Positions 36,844-44,788 of a DNA stretch of 64,000 nucleotides are shown in pieces (within the stretch, counting starts at the first letter, position 1; each line of letters starts with the position of its first letter). Under the pieces are notes generated by a model. The model was not told the DNA's origin. It ran no database searches and was given only the letters and a program-made list of their open reading frames with translations. Origin of the DNA: Streptomyces sp. PCS3-D2 (GTDB lineage Bacteria > Actinomycetota > Actinomycetes > Streptomycetales > Streptomycetaceae). The stretch is from assembly GCF_000612545.2 (NCBI RefSeq), contig NZ_CP097800.1, positions 1,984,001-2,048,000 of the forward strand. The letters run 5' to 3'. A program made the position numbers and the translations under genes.

Positions 36844-37449
36844 TCACACCGTCCAGGACGGCTCGAGGTCGACGACATCACCGGTGAGGGCTTCGACATC
36901 GGCCTGGATCTGGGCACGCAGGGACAGCCTCTCCACCCGCTCCTGCCGGTACTTTCCGTGTTCGGCAGCGGCGTGCCACATGGAGAGCACCAGGAACTCC
37001 CGGCCGGGAGCCTCACCGAAGAGGCCTCGGACCATGCCGGGCGAGCCCGCCATGGCCGGATTCCACACCTTCTCCTGCATGAGGGCGAAGTGGTCGACCC
37101 GGCCCTCGCGGACCCGGGTGTGCGCCACCCGGACGACGTCGGCATCGGTGAAGCGCGGCTCGAAGCCGGTCTTCACGTCGAAGCGGTGGTCGAAGAGGGT
37201 GACCCGCAGATCGGTGTAGGTGCCGTGCTGCGCGGCGGCCAGCCTGTCGTGCGAGCGCGCCATAAAGGAGTCGTAGAAGGAACGGCTCTCCCAGAACGCG
37301 AAGACATGCGCCACCCCCTGCCGGCCCCTGCTCCAGCCGCCGCCCTGCCCCCGGAATCCCGGCTCGCCCGGCAGCCCCGCCCATTTTCGCTGCCCCCGCT
37401 CGAACCCGCGTCGGTCCGTCACCGTGCAGCGAATCCACTTGACCAGCAC
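36844..37449 (-). CDS. DUF4937 (YdbC-like) domain protein
   Basis: A 201-aa soluble protein starting MLVKWIRCTVTD and containing QGVAHVFAFWESRSFYDSFM and GREFLVLSMWHAAAEHGKY. The two halves look like repeats of a dimeric alpha/beta-barrel (ferredoxin-like) unit, as in YdbC-type DUF4937 proteins. These are often heme-, flavin- or small-molecule-binding; function is not established. The GTG start at 37449 puts the conserved WIRCTV at the N-terminus. No signal peptide. It is downstream of a small gene on the same strand by 33 bp. Confidence 0.8.
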   Translation of the reverse strand: MLVKWIRCTVTDRRGFERGQRKWAGLPGEPGFRGQGGGWSRGRQGVAHVFAFWESRSFYDSFMARSHDRLAAAQHGTYTDLRVTLFDHRFDVKTGFEPRFTDADVVRVAHTRVREGRVDHFALMQEKVWNPAMAGSPGMVRGLFGEAPGREFLVLSMWHAAAEHGKYRQERVERLSLRAQIQADVEALTGDVVDLEPSWTV

Positions 37450-37482
37450 TGCGCCATCGTACGGGCCGGGCCCGGGCCTCGG

Positions 37483-37734
37483 TCAGTCCCCGGCGAAGTA
37501 CATCCCCGACAGTTCCTCCGCATCCCCGACCAGGCACTCGATATCCGAACTCCTGGTCGAGCACGGTGTGCTCCACGGGACGGCTGTGCTGCGCGGGGTC
37601 GGGTCGCGCAGCAGGCACGGCCGGGGGCGGGTCGCCACCTGGTGCACTGCGGGCAACGCGGTGACGTCCGGCCGGGGTTCCCCCGCCGCCGCGGGATCCT
37701 CCGGAAGCCGGGCCCCAGCCGGAGGGGCGCGCAC
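37483..37734 (-). CDS. Small hypothetical protein
   Basis: A possible 83-aa protein. The first 55 residues are Pro/Arg-rich and could be non-coding. The last 25, with STRSSDIECLVGDAEELSGM followed by YFAGD, look like a conserved acidic domain with plausible codon use. The start codon (GTG at 37734) has no good ribosome site, so a shorter gene is possible. It ends 33 bp before the DUF4937 gene and starts 113 bp after nrdJ, beyond the nrdJ hairpin. I cannot assign a function. Confidence 0.5.
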   Translation of the reverse strand: MRAPPAGARLPEDPAAAGEPRPDVTALPAVHQVATRPRPCLLRDPTPRSTAVPWSTPCSTRSSDIECLVGDAEELSGMYFAGD

Positions 37735-37746
37735 ACGGCCGACGTG

Positions 37747-37779
37747 CGAAGGGGACCGGCCGATGGCCGGCCCCCTTCG
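37747..37779 (-). terminator. Terminator hairpin after nrdJ
   Basis: CGAAGGGG / CCCCTTCG, one mismatch, then six more pairs around a GAT loop, 69 bp past the nrdJ stop. Confidence 0.75.
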
Positions 37780-37847
37780 TGGACCGCGGGCGGCTACGGG
37801 CGCGGACTACGTCCGGCGCCGCCTGCGGGCCGCCGCCGCGCCCGGTG

Positions 37848-40739
37848 TCAGCTGCAGCCGCTGGTGGAGCCGCAGCCCTCGCAGATGTAGCAGGAGCCGG
37901 CCCGCTGCATCTTCGTACCGCAGGAGAAGCAGAGCGGGGCGTCCGCCGAGACACCGAGCTGCATCTCGACCAGTTCGGCGCTGCTGTGGGCGGCCTTGCG
38001 CTCCGGGGCCGGGACGGCGACGGGGGCGGGCTTCGGGGCCGAGGGCACAGCGGCGAGCGGGGCCGACTGGGCCAGCGACTCGGTGTCCAGCTCCTCCTCC
38101 AGCGGCTCGTAGGAGCCGGTCTCCAGGTGGCGCTGGCGCTCGTCGGCCGTGTGGATGCCGAGCGCGGAGCGGGTTTCGAAGGGCAGGAAGTCCAGTGCCA
38201 GACGACGGAAGATGTAGTCGACGATCGACTGCGCCATCCGCACGTCCGGGTCGTCCGTCATGCCGGCCGGCTCGAAGCGCATGTTGGTGAACTTCGAGAC
38301 GTAGGTCTCCAGCGGCACGCCGTACTGGAGGCCGACGGAGACGGCGATCGAGAAGGCGTCCATCATGCCCGCGAGGGTCGAGCCCTGCTTGGACATCTTC
38401 AGGAAGACCTCGCCCAGGCCGTCGTCCGGGTAGGAGTTCGCGGTCATGTAGCCCTCGGCGCCGCCGACCGTGAAGGAGGTGGTGATGCCGGGGCGGCCCT
38501 TCGGAAGGCGCTTGCGGACGGGACGGTACTCGATGACCTTCTCGACGGCGGCGCGGATGGTCTCCTCCGTCTTGGCGGTGACCTCCTCCTTCTCCTCTTC
38601 CTTCTTCTTGGCGGAGAGGGGCTGGCCGACCTTGCAGTTGTCGCGGTAGATCGCGAGCGCCTTGACGCCGAGCTTCCACGCCTCGAAGTAGATCTCCTCG
38701 ATCTCCTCGACGGTCGCCGACTCCGGCATGTTGACCGTCTTCGAGATCGCGCCGGAGATCCAGGGCTGGATCGCGGCCATCATGCGGACGTGGCCCATCG
38801 GGGAGATGGCCCGCTCGCCCATCGCGCAGTCGAAGACCTCGTAGTGCTCGGTCTTCAGGCCCGGGGCGTCGACGACGTTGCCGTGCTCGGCGATGTGGGC
38901 GACGATCGCCTCGATCTGCTCCTCCTGGTAGCCCAGGCGGCGCAGGGCCTGCGGGACGGTGCCGTTGACGATCTGCATCGAGCCGCCGCCGACGAGCTTC
39001 TTGAACTTGACCAGGGCCAGGTCCGGCTCGACACCGGTGGTGTCACAGGACATCGCGAGGCCGATGGTGCCGGTCGGCGCGAGGACGGAGGCCTGGGAGT
39101 TGCGGAAGCCGTTCTTCTCGCCGAGGCGCAGGACGTCCTGCCAGGCCTCGGTGGCCGCGGCCCAGATCGAGTTGTCCAGGTCCTCGGTGCGCGGCGCGAC
39201 GGCGTTGGCGTCGGCGTGCTGCTTCATGACGCGCTTGTGCGCCTCGGCGTTGCGGGCGTAGCCGTCGTACGGGCCGACGATGGCGGCCAGCTCGGCGGAG
39301 CGCTTGTAGGCGGTGCCGGTCATCAGCGAGGTGATCGACGCGGCCAGGGTGCGGCCGCCGTTCGAGTCGTACGCGTGGCCGGTGGCCATCAGCAGGGCGC
39401 CGAGGTTGGCGTAGCCGATGCCCAGCTGGCGGAAGGCGCGGGTGTTCTCGCCGATCTTCTGCGTCGGGAAGTCCGCGAAGCAGATGGAGATGTCCATCGC
39501 GGTGATGACGAGCTCGACGACCCTGGCGAAGCGCTCGGCGTCGAAGGACTGGCTGCCCTTGCCGTCGTCGTTAAGGAACTTCATCAGGTTGAGGGAGGCG
39601 AGGTTGCAGGACGTGTTGTCCAGGTGCATGTACTCGCTGCAGGGGTTGGACGCGGTGATCCGGCCGGACTCGGGGCAGGTGTGCCAGTTGTTGATCACAC
39701 CGTCGTACTGGATGCCCGGGTCGGCGCAGGCCCATGCGGCCTCGGCGAGCTTGCGGAAGAGCGCCTTGGCGTCGACCTTTTCGATGACCTCACCGGTCAT
39801 ACGGGCCCGCAGGCCGAACTCGGTGCCGTTCTCGACGGCCGTCATGAACTCGTCGTTCACACGGACGGAGTTGTTGGCGTTCTGGTACTGGACGGACGTG
39901 ATGTCGTCGCCGCCCAGGTCCATGTCGAAGCCCGCGTCGCGCAGGGCGCGGATCTTCTCCTCCTCCTTCACCTTGGTCTCGATGAAGGCCTCGACGTCCG
40001 GGTGGTCCACGTCCAGGACGACCATCTTGGCCGCGCGGCGAGTGGCGCCGCCCGACTTGATCGTTCCCGCGGACGCGTCGGCGCCGCGCATGAAGGAGAC
40101 CGGGCCGGAGGCGTTGCCGCCGGAAGAGAGGAGCTCCTTGGAGGAGCGGATGCGGGAGAGGTTCAGGCCGGCGCCGGAGCCGCCCTTGAAGATCATGCCC
40201 TCTTCCTTGTACCAGTCGAGGATCGACTCCATGGAGTCGTCGACGGCCAGGATGAAGCAGGCGGAGACCTGCTGGGGCTGGGGCGTTCCGACGTTGAACC
40301 ACACCGGGGAGTTGAAGCTGAAGATCTGGTGCAGCAGGGCGTAGGTCAGCTCGTGCTCGAAGATCTCCACGTCGGCGGGCGACGAGAAGTAGCCGTGGTC
40401 CTCGCCGGCCTTCGTGTACGTCTTCACGATCCGGTCGATCAGCTGCTTCAGACCGGTTTCGCGCTGCGGGGTGCCCACCGCGCCGCGGAAGTACTTGCTG
40501 GTGACGATGTTGACCGCGTTCACCGACCAGAAGTCGGGGAACTCGACGCCGCGCTGCTCGAAGTTGACCGAGCCGTCGCGCCAGTTGGTCATGACGACGT
40601 CACGGCGCTCCCAGTTCACCTCGTCGTAAGGGTGCACGCCCGGGGTGGTGTGGATGCGCTCGATACGCAGGCCGCCCTTGGCAGCCTTGGTTCCCTTGGC
40701 GCGGGAACCACGTGCCGAGCTGCTCGCCGTCTCTGTCAT
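37848..40739 (-). CDS. nrdJ: Vitamin B12-dependent ribonucleotide reductase
   Basis: Class II ribonucleotide reductase (963 aa), making deoxyribonucleotides with adenosylcobalamin. The head is YDEVNWERRD. VSACFILAVDD carries the first redox Cys, SGGATRRAAKMVVLDVDHPD the substrate-loop region, and NPCSEYMHLDNTSCNLAS the Asn-Cys-Glu radical site. The C-terminal tail has CFSCGTKMQRAGSCYICEGC, a zinc-type Cys cluster seen in large actinobacterial NrdJ. ATG 40739 has GGAGG 7 nt upstream. It is the second gene of nrdR-nrdJ (145-bp gap). No cobalamin riboswitch is visible. Confidence 0.97.
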   Translation of the reverse strand: MTETASSSARGSRAKGTKAAKGGLRIERIHTTPGVHPYDEVNWERRDVVMTNWRDGSVNFEQRGVEFPDFWSVNAVNIVTSKYFRGAVGTPQRETGLKQLIDRIVKTYTKAGEDHGYFSSPADVEIFEHELTYALLHQIFSFNSPVWFNVGTPQPQQVSACFILAVDDSMESILDWYKEEGMIFKGGSGAGLNLSRIRSSKELLSSGGNASGPVSFMRGADASAGTIKSGGATRRAAKMVVLDVDHPDVEAFIETKVKEEEKIRALRDAGFDMDLGGDDITSVQYQNANNSVRVNDEFMTAVENGTEFGLRARMTGEVIEKVDAKALFRKLAEAAWACADPGIQYDGVINNWHTCPESGRITASNPCSEYMHLDNTSCNLASLNLMKFLNDDGKGSQSFDAERFARVVELVITAMDISICFADFPTQKIGENTRAFRQLGIGYANLGALLMATGHAYDSNGGRTLAASITSLMTGTAYKRSAELAAIVGPYDGYARNAEAHKRVMKQHADANAVAPRTEDLDNSIWAAATEAWQDVLRLGEKNGFRNSQASVLAPTGTIGLAMSCDTTGVEPDLALVKFKKLVGGGSMQIVNGTVPQALRRLGYQEEQIEAIVAHIAEHGNVVDAPGLKTEHYEVFDCAMGERAISPMGHVRMMAAIQPWISGAISKTVNMPESATVEEIEEIYFEAWKLGVKALAIYRDNCKVGQPLSAKKKEEEKEEVTAKTEETIRAAVEKVIEYRPVRKRLPKGRPGITTSFTVGGAEGYMTANSYPDDGLGEVFLKMSKQGSTLAGMMDAFSIAVSVGLQYGVPLETYVSKFTNMRFEPAGMTDDPDVRMAQSIVDYIFRRLALDFLPFETRSALGIHTADERQRHLETGSYEPLEEELDTESLAQSAPLAAVPSAPKPAPVAVPAPERKAAHSSAELVEMQLGVSADAPLCFSCGTKMQRAGSCYICEGCGSTSGCS

Positions 40740-40884
40740 GCCGCTGCCTCCCATATGCGGGCAAAAACGCCCTAAAGTGCCAGCGATATTCCGCGGCACA
40801 ATGCTGTGTCTGTGTGTCTACGTCTCTTGGCACGGCCGACCGGCCGCGACCCGGTGTACGAGCACCGCGTCGCGGGCAGCCCGG

Positions 40885-41397
40885 TCAGTCGGCGGCGGAG
40901 GCGGGCACGGGGACCGGAGCGGTCCCCCCGTGCTCGCACTCTTCGGGGTGAGGCCGCGGCTCGCGCAGTTCCGCGATGGCGGTCTCGAAGTCTTCGAGGG
41001 TGTCGAACGCTTTGTAGACGGACGCGAACCGAAGGTACGCGACCAGGTCGAGCTCCTGCAGCGGGCCGAGTATGGCCAGACCCACGTCATGGGTGGTCAG
41101 CTCGGCACTGCCGGTGGCGCGCACCGCCTCCTCGACCCGCTGGCCGAGCTTGGCGAGGGCGTCTTCGGTGACCGGTCGCCCCTGGCACGCCTTGCGCACG
41201 CCGGAGATGACCTTGGTACGACTGAAGGGTTCGGTCACCCCGCTGCGCTTGATCACCATCAGCGAGGCCGTCTCCACCGTCGTGAAGCGACGGGAGCAGT
41301 CGGGGCACTGACGGCGCCGGCGAATCGACGTGCCGTCGTCCGTGGTGCGGCTGTCGACGACGCGGCTGTCGGGGTGCCTGCAGAAGGGGCAGTGCAT
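40885..41397 (-). CDS. nrdR: Transcriptional repressor NrdR
   Basis: A 170-aa regulator of ribonucleotide reductase genes. The N-terminal zinc ribbon is [17 protein letters not shown] with [15 protein letters not shown]; the ATP-cone follows ([20 protein letters not shown]) and senses ATP/dATP. The C-terminal 25 residues are acidic. The ATG at 41397 follows GGAGGG. It is upstream of nrdJ and divergent from lexA. Two NrdR-like boxes 31 bp apart lie 135-180 bp upstream of its start, fitting autoregulation of the nrdRJ operon as known in S. coelicolor. Confidence 0.97.
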   Translation of the reverse strand: MHCPFCRHPDSRVVDSRTTDDGTSIRRRRQCPDCSRRFTTVETASLMVIKRSGVTEPFSRTKVISGVRKACQGRPVTEDALAKLGQRVEEAVRATGSAELTTHDVGLAILGPLQELDLVAYLRFASVYKAFDTLEDFETAIAELREPRPHPEECEHGGTAPVPVPASAAD

Positions 41398-41530
41398 GGT
41401 TCCCTCACCCTCCTTCTCGGCACGACTGAATCACCCCATGGAGCCCCAGACCGACGGAGACGGACTCTGCCGGGGGCTCGCGGAGCAGGCACCAGCATAT
41501 GCGATCCCAGGAGCCTCAGCGGAACCAGGG

Positions 41531-41548
41531 ACCACAACTTCTGGGTGG
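41531..41548. promoter_or_regulatory. NrdR-like box 1
   Basis: ACCACAACTTCTGGGTGG resembles box 2 and sits 31 bp from it, about three helical turns, the pairing expected for NrdR. Confidence 0.5.
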
Positions 41549-41560
41549 CCGCGCCCATCC

Positions 41561-41579
41561 AACCACTAGATCTTGGGTT
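41561..41579. promoter_or_regulatory. NrdR-like box 2
   Basis: AACCACTAGATCTTGGGTT is an imperfect palindrome centred on AGATCT, close to the NrdR consensus acaCwAtATaTwGwgt. Confidence 0.55.
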
Positions 41580-41712
41580 GCGACGGATTTAGACACCCCT
41601 GCGTGTCGCGACGTCCGATAGCCGGATACGAGGCCCCCCGGTGCCACACTGGGCACACGACCGAACGGCGGCGACCCGACCGGGAAGGGTACCGTAAGCA
41701 GCGGATCCCGAG

Positions 41713-41728
41713 TCGAACCCGCGTTCGT
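41713..41728. promoter_or_regulatory. LexA-like box, distal
   Basis: TCGAAC-CCGC-GTTCGT matches 11 of 12 arm positions of the actinobacterial SOS box TCGAAC-N4-GTTCGA. It lies about 140 bp before lexA and 316 bp before nrdR. Confidence 0.6.
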
Positions 41729-41788
41729 CGATCCGATCGCCTATACACCTCACCATGTGCCCACGCAGGCCGATCTGCGATTTTTCAC

Positions 41789-41804
41789 TCGAACGTGTGT
41801 TTGG
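41789..41804. promoter_or_regulatory. LexA box at lexA promoter
   Basis: TCGAAC-GTGT-GTTTGG, one perfect and one partial half-site, overlapping a likely -35 (TTGGCG at 41801). Fits LexA autorepression. Confidence 0.6.
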
Positions 41805-41866
41805 CGCAACCTTTCGAAAGCAACTACCGTTGTCCAGCTAGGGAGAACATTTCGAGAGGGGCCGAC

Positions 41867-42661
41867 GTGACCACCACCGCAGACAGTGCCGCCATCACTG
41901 CCCAGAACCGCTCCCAGAACCGACTCGAGCCGGTGCATGCCATGAACGACGCAAACCTGAACCCGGAGACGGACGCCGCGGTGCGCCCCGCGCGCTCGCT
42001 GCCAGGTCGACCTCCAGGCATTCGCGCCGACAGCTCCGGGCTCACGGACCGGCAGCGGCGGGTCATCGAAGTCATTCGCGACTCCGTGCAGCGCCGTGGT
42101 TACCCGCCGTCGATGCGGGAGATCGGCCAGGCGGTCGGCCTGTCCAGCACGTCGTCGGTGGCCCACCAGCTGATGGCCCTGGAGCGCAAGGGCTTCCTGC
42201 GCCGCGACCCGCACCGGCCCCGGGCCTACGAGGTGCGCGGCTCCGACCAGCCCAGCTCGCAGCCCACGGACACCACCGGCAAGCCCGCCGCCTCCTATGT
42301 TCCCCTGGTCGGCCGGATCGCGGCCGGCGGCCCGATCCTCGCCGAGGAGTCGGTCGAGGACGTGTTCCCGCTCCCCCGCCAGCTCGTCGGTGACGGGGAG
42401 CTCTTCGTCCTCAAGGTCGTCGGCGACTCGATGATCGAGGCAGCCATCTGTGACGGCGACTGGGTCACGGTCCGCCGACAGCCCGTCGCGGAGAACGGCG
42501 ACATCGTCGCCGCGATGCTGGACGGCGAGGCCACCGTCAAGCGCTTCAAGCGCGAGGACGGCCACGTGTGGCTCCTCCCGCACAACGCCGCCTACCAGCC
42601 GATTCCCGGCGACGAGGCGACCATCCTCGGCAAGGTCGTCGCGGTTCTGCGCCGGGTCTGA
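41867..42661 (+). CDS. lexA: SOS repressor LexA
   Basis: A 264-aa repressor of the DNA-damage response. About 55 variable residues precede the winged helix ([40 protein letters not shown]). The peptidase domain has the Ala153-Gly154 cleavage site in GRIAAGGPI, Ser188 in [11 protein letters not shown] and Lys225 in ATVKRFKR, so RecA-stimulated self-cleavage should work. GTG 41867 has GAGGGG 5-6 nt upstream; ATG at residue 26 (MNDANLN) is the alternative. Two LexA-like boxes lie upstream. It converges on the helicase gene with a strong hairpin between. Confidence 0.97.
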   Translation: MTTTADSAAITAQNRSQNRLEPVHAMNDANLNPETDAAVRPARSLPGRPPGIRADSSGLTDRQRRVIEVIRDSVQRRGYPPSMREIGQAVGLSSTSSVAHQLMALERKGFLRRDPHRPRAYEVRGSDQPSSQPTDTTGKPAASYVPLVGRIAAGGPILAEESVEDVFPLPRQLVGDGELFVLKVVGDSMIEAAICDGDWVTVRRQPVAENGDIVAAMLDGEATVKRFKREDGHVWLLPHNAAYQPIPGDEATILGKVVAVLRRV

Positions 42662-42678
42662 CCCCGCCGCTCCCTAGC

Positions 42679-42715
42679 CAGCCCCCGGGACCCACTGCGC
42701 CGGTCCCGGGGGCTG
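42679..42715. terminator. Bidirectional terminator, lexA / helicase
   Basis: Perfect 14-bp stem CAGCCCCCGGGACC / GGTCCCGGGGGCTG with a 9-nt loop between convergent genes. Confidence 0.85.
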
Positions 42716-42764
42716 TCCGTGTCTTCGGCGCCTCCCCGCGGGTGCTCTTCCCCGCGGGCCTTCC

Positions 42765-44735
42765 CTACGCGCCGTCGGCCTGCGCCGACGCGTCGATCGC
42801 CGCCAGCGAGCGGCGGACCTGGTTGCGGTCCGTGGTGTACCAGAAGTCCGGCAGCGTGGCCCGCAGGAAGCTTCCGTACCGGGCCGTGGCCAGGCGGGGG
42901 TCCAGGACCGCGACGACACCCCGGTCTCCCGAAGCCCGGACGAGCCGGCCCGCACCCTGGGCCATCAGAAGGGCGGCGTGCGTGGCGGCGACGGCCATGA
43001 AGCCGTTGCCCCCGTGCTCCTCCACCGACTTCTGGCGGGCGCTCATCAGCGGGTCGTCGGGACGCGGGAAGGGAATCCGGTCCATGACCACCAGCTGGCA
43101 GCTGGGGCCGGGCACGTCCACGCCCTGCCACAGGGACAGCGTCCCGAACAGGCAGGTCTTCGGGTCGGCGGCGAAGGTCTTGATCAGCTCGCCCAGCGTC
43201 TCCTCGCCCTGGAGCAGAATCGGGTTGTCGAGTCGACCGCGGAGCTCCTCGGCGGCCGCCTTGGCGCCGCGCATGGAGGAGAACAGCCCGAGGGTCCGGC
43301 CGCCCGCCGCCTCAATCAGCTCGGCGAGCTCGTCCATCATGTCGCCGCGGGTGCCCTCACGGCCCGGCGTGGCCAGGTGCTTGGCGACGTAGAGGATGCC
43401 CTGTTTCGGGTAGTCGAAGGGCGAGCCGACGTCCAGGCCCTTCCACAGGGGCACGTCGTCTCCCTCGACCCCCTCCGGCGAAAGCCCCAGGGACGCGGCC
43501 ACACCGTTGAAGTCGCCGCCGATCTTCAAAGTGGCGGAGGTCAGCACCACCGAACGGTCCTCGAAGAGCTTCTCCCGCAGCAGCCCGGACACCGACAGCG
43601 GGGCGACGCGGAGGGTGGCGCCGAAGCGGTCGTGCCGCTCGTACCAGACGACGTCGTACTCGGATCCGTTCGTGATCCGCTCCGCCACGGCGTGAATGTT
43701 CTCCACCGCCGCCAGGGCCTGCTTGCGGACCGCATCCTCGTCGTGGACGGACTTGTCACGGGTGGCGCCCATGGCCGAGATCACGTTGCGCGCGGCATCC
43801 CGCAGGGACATCAGGGCGTAGCCGAGGTCCTCGGGGATCTCTTCCAGTCGGCCCGGGAGCGCCAGCTCCATGACGCGCTCGAAGGTTTCGGAGGCGGTCT
43901 GCAGACCGTCCGCGATCTTCTCGTCGACCAGCTTCGCGGAGCGCTTCACGGCACGGTTGACCTGGCCGGGGGTAAGCTCGCCGGTGGCGACTCCGGTCAC
44001 CCGGGAAACCAGCTCGTGCGCCTCGTCGACGATCAGCACCTCATGCTGCGGCAGCACCGGAGCGCCCTCGATGGCATCGATGGCGAGCAGCGCGTGGTTG
44101 GTGACGACCACATCCGCGAGCTTGGCCCGCTCGCGCGCGGCCTCGGCGAAACACTCGGCCCCGTAGGCGCATTTCGTCGCGCCCAGGCACTCGCGGGAGG
44201 AGACGGAGATCTGCGACCAGGCCTTGTCCGAGACACCCGGTGTCAGGTCGTCGCGGTCGCCGGTCTCCGTCTCGTCGGCCCAGTCCCGCAGCCGCAGCAG
44301 GTCCTTGCCGAGCTTGCTCGTGGGAGCGGCGGCCTCGAACTGGTCGAAGAGCCCCTCCTCCTCGTCCTGCGGGGCACCTTCGTGCAGGCGGTGCAGGCAC
44401 AGGTAGTTCGACCGGCCCTTGAGCATGGCGAACTGGGGTCGGCGGCGCAGCTGCGGATGCAGTGCGTCCACCGTCCGGGGCAGGTCACGCTCGACGAGCT
44501 GCCGCTGGAGGGCCAGGGTCGCGGTGGCCACGACCACACGCTCGCCGTGGGCCAAGGCCGGCACCAGGTAGCCGAGCGACTTACCGGTGCCGGTACCCGC
44601 CTGGATGAGCCGGTGGGAGTTGTCGTCGATCGCTTCGGCGACGGCTTCGGCCATGGCCACCTGGCCGGGGCGCTCCGTACCGCCGACGGCGGAGACGGCG
44701 GCGTGCAGCAGGTCGGGGAGAGAGGGCTTCGTCAT
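42765..44735 (-). CDS. DinG/XPD-type ATP-dependent DNA helicase
   Basis: A 656-aa superfamily 2 helicase. Walker A is AGTGTGKSLGYLVPA near 48, the DEAH box is VLIVDEAHELVSR, and motifs V-VI are GTLSLWQGVDVPGPSC and GAGRLVRASGDRGVV. Cys residues in NYLCLHRLH, SRECLGATKCAYGAECF fit the iron-sulfur cluster of XPD/DinG enzymes. It would unwind DNA or R-loops in repair. Next to lexA, it is a plausible SOS-linked gene, yet no LexA box was found just upstream. Its start is 53 bp after the last siderophore gene on the same strand, so read-through is possible. Confidence 0.92.
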   Translation of the reverse strand: MTKPSLPDLLHAAVSAVGGTERPGQVAMAEAVAEAIDDNSHRLIQAGTGTGKSLGYLVPALAHGERVVVATATLALQRQLVERDLPRTVDALHPQLRRRPQFAMLKGRSNYLCLHRLHEGAPQDEEEGLFDQFEAAAPTSKLGKDLLRLRDWADETETGDRDDLTPGVSDKAWSQISVSSRECLGATKCAYGAECFAEAARERAKLADVVVTNHALLAIDAIEGAPVLPQHEVLIVDEAHELVSRVTGVATGELTPGQVNRAVKRSAKLVDEKIADGLQTASETFERVMELALPGRLEEIPEDLGYALMSLRDAARNVISAMGATRDKSVHDEDAVRKQALAAVENIHAVAERITNGSEYDVVWYERHDRFGATLRVAPLSVSGLLREKLFEDRSVVLTSATLKIGGDFNGVAASLGLSPEGVEGDDVPLWKGLDVGSPFDYPKQGILYVAKHLATPGREGTRGDMMDELAELIEAAGGRTLGLFSSMRGAKAAAEELRGRLDNPILLQGEETLGELIKTFAADPKTCLFGTLSLWQGVDVPGPSCQLVVMDRIPFPRPDDPLMSARQKSVEEHGGNGFMAVAATHAALLMAQGAGRLVRASGDRGVVAVLDPRLATARYGSFLRATLPDFWYTTDRNQVRRSLAAIDASAQADGA

Positions 44736-44788
44736 AGCACTGCCACCCTACGGGGCCCCGCTGACAGCATGCGCACACCGGCGGGGAT

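Larger units (their letters stand above)
41398..41866. other. Divergent nrdR/lexA control region
   Basis: No gene is supported in these 469 bp. The region holds two NrdR-like boxes on the nrdR side and two LexA-like boxes on the lexA side, plus a candidate lexA promoter with TTGGCG at 41801 and TACCGT at 41825. Confidence 0.7.

Noticed and set aside
37779..40775. Long open frame on the + strand opposite nrdJ (about 998 codons)
   Set aside because: It is an antisense artefact of high third-position G+C; composition is Val/Leu/Gly/Arg-rich with no domain, while the minus strand encodes a complete NrdJ.
40740..41866. Cobalamin riboswitch upstream of nrdJ or nrdR
   Set aside because: No B12 box or the characteristic multi-helix layout was found; the NrdR boxes explain control better.
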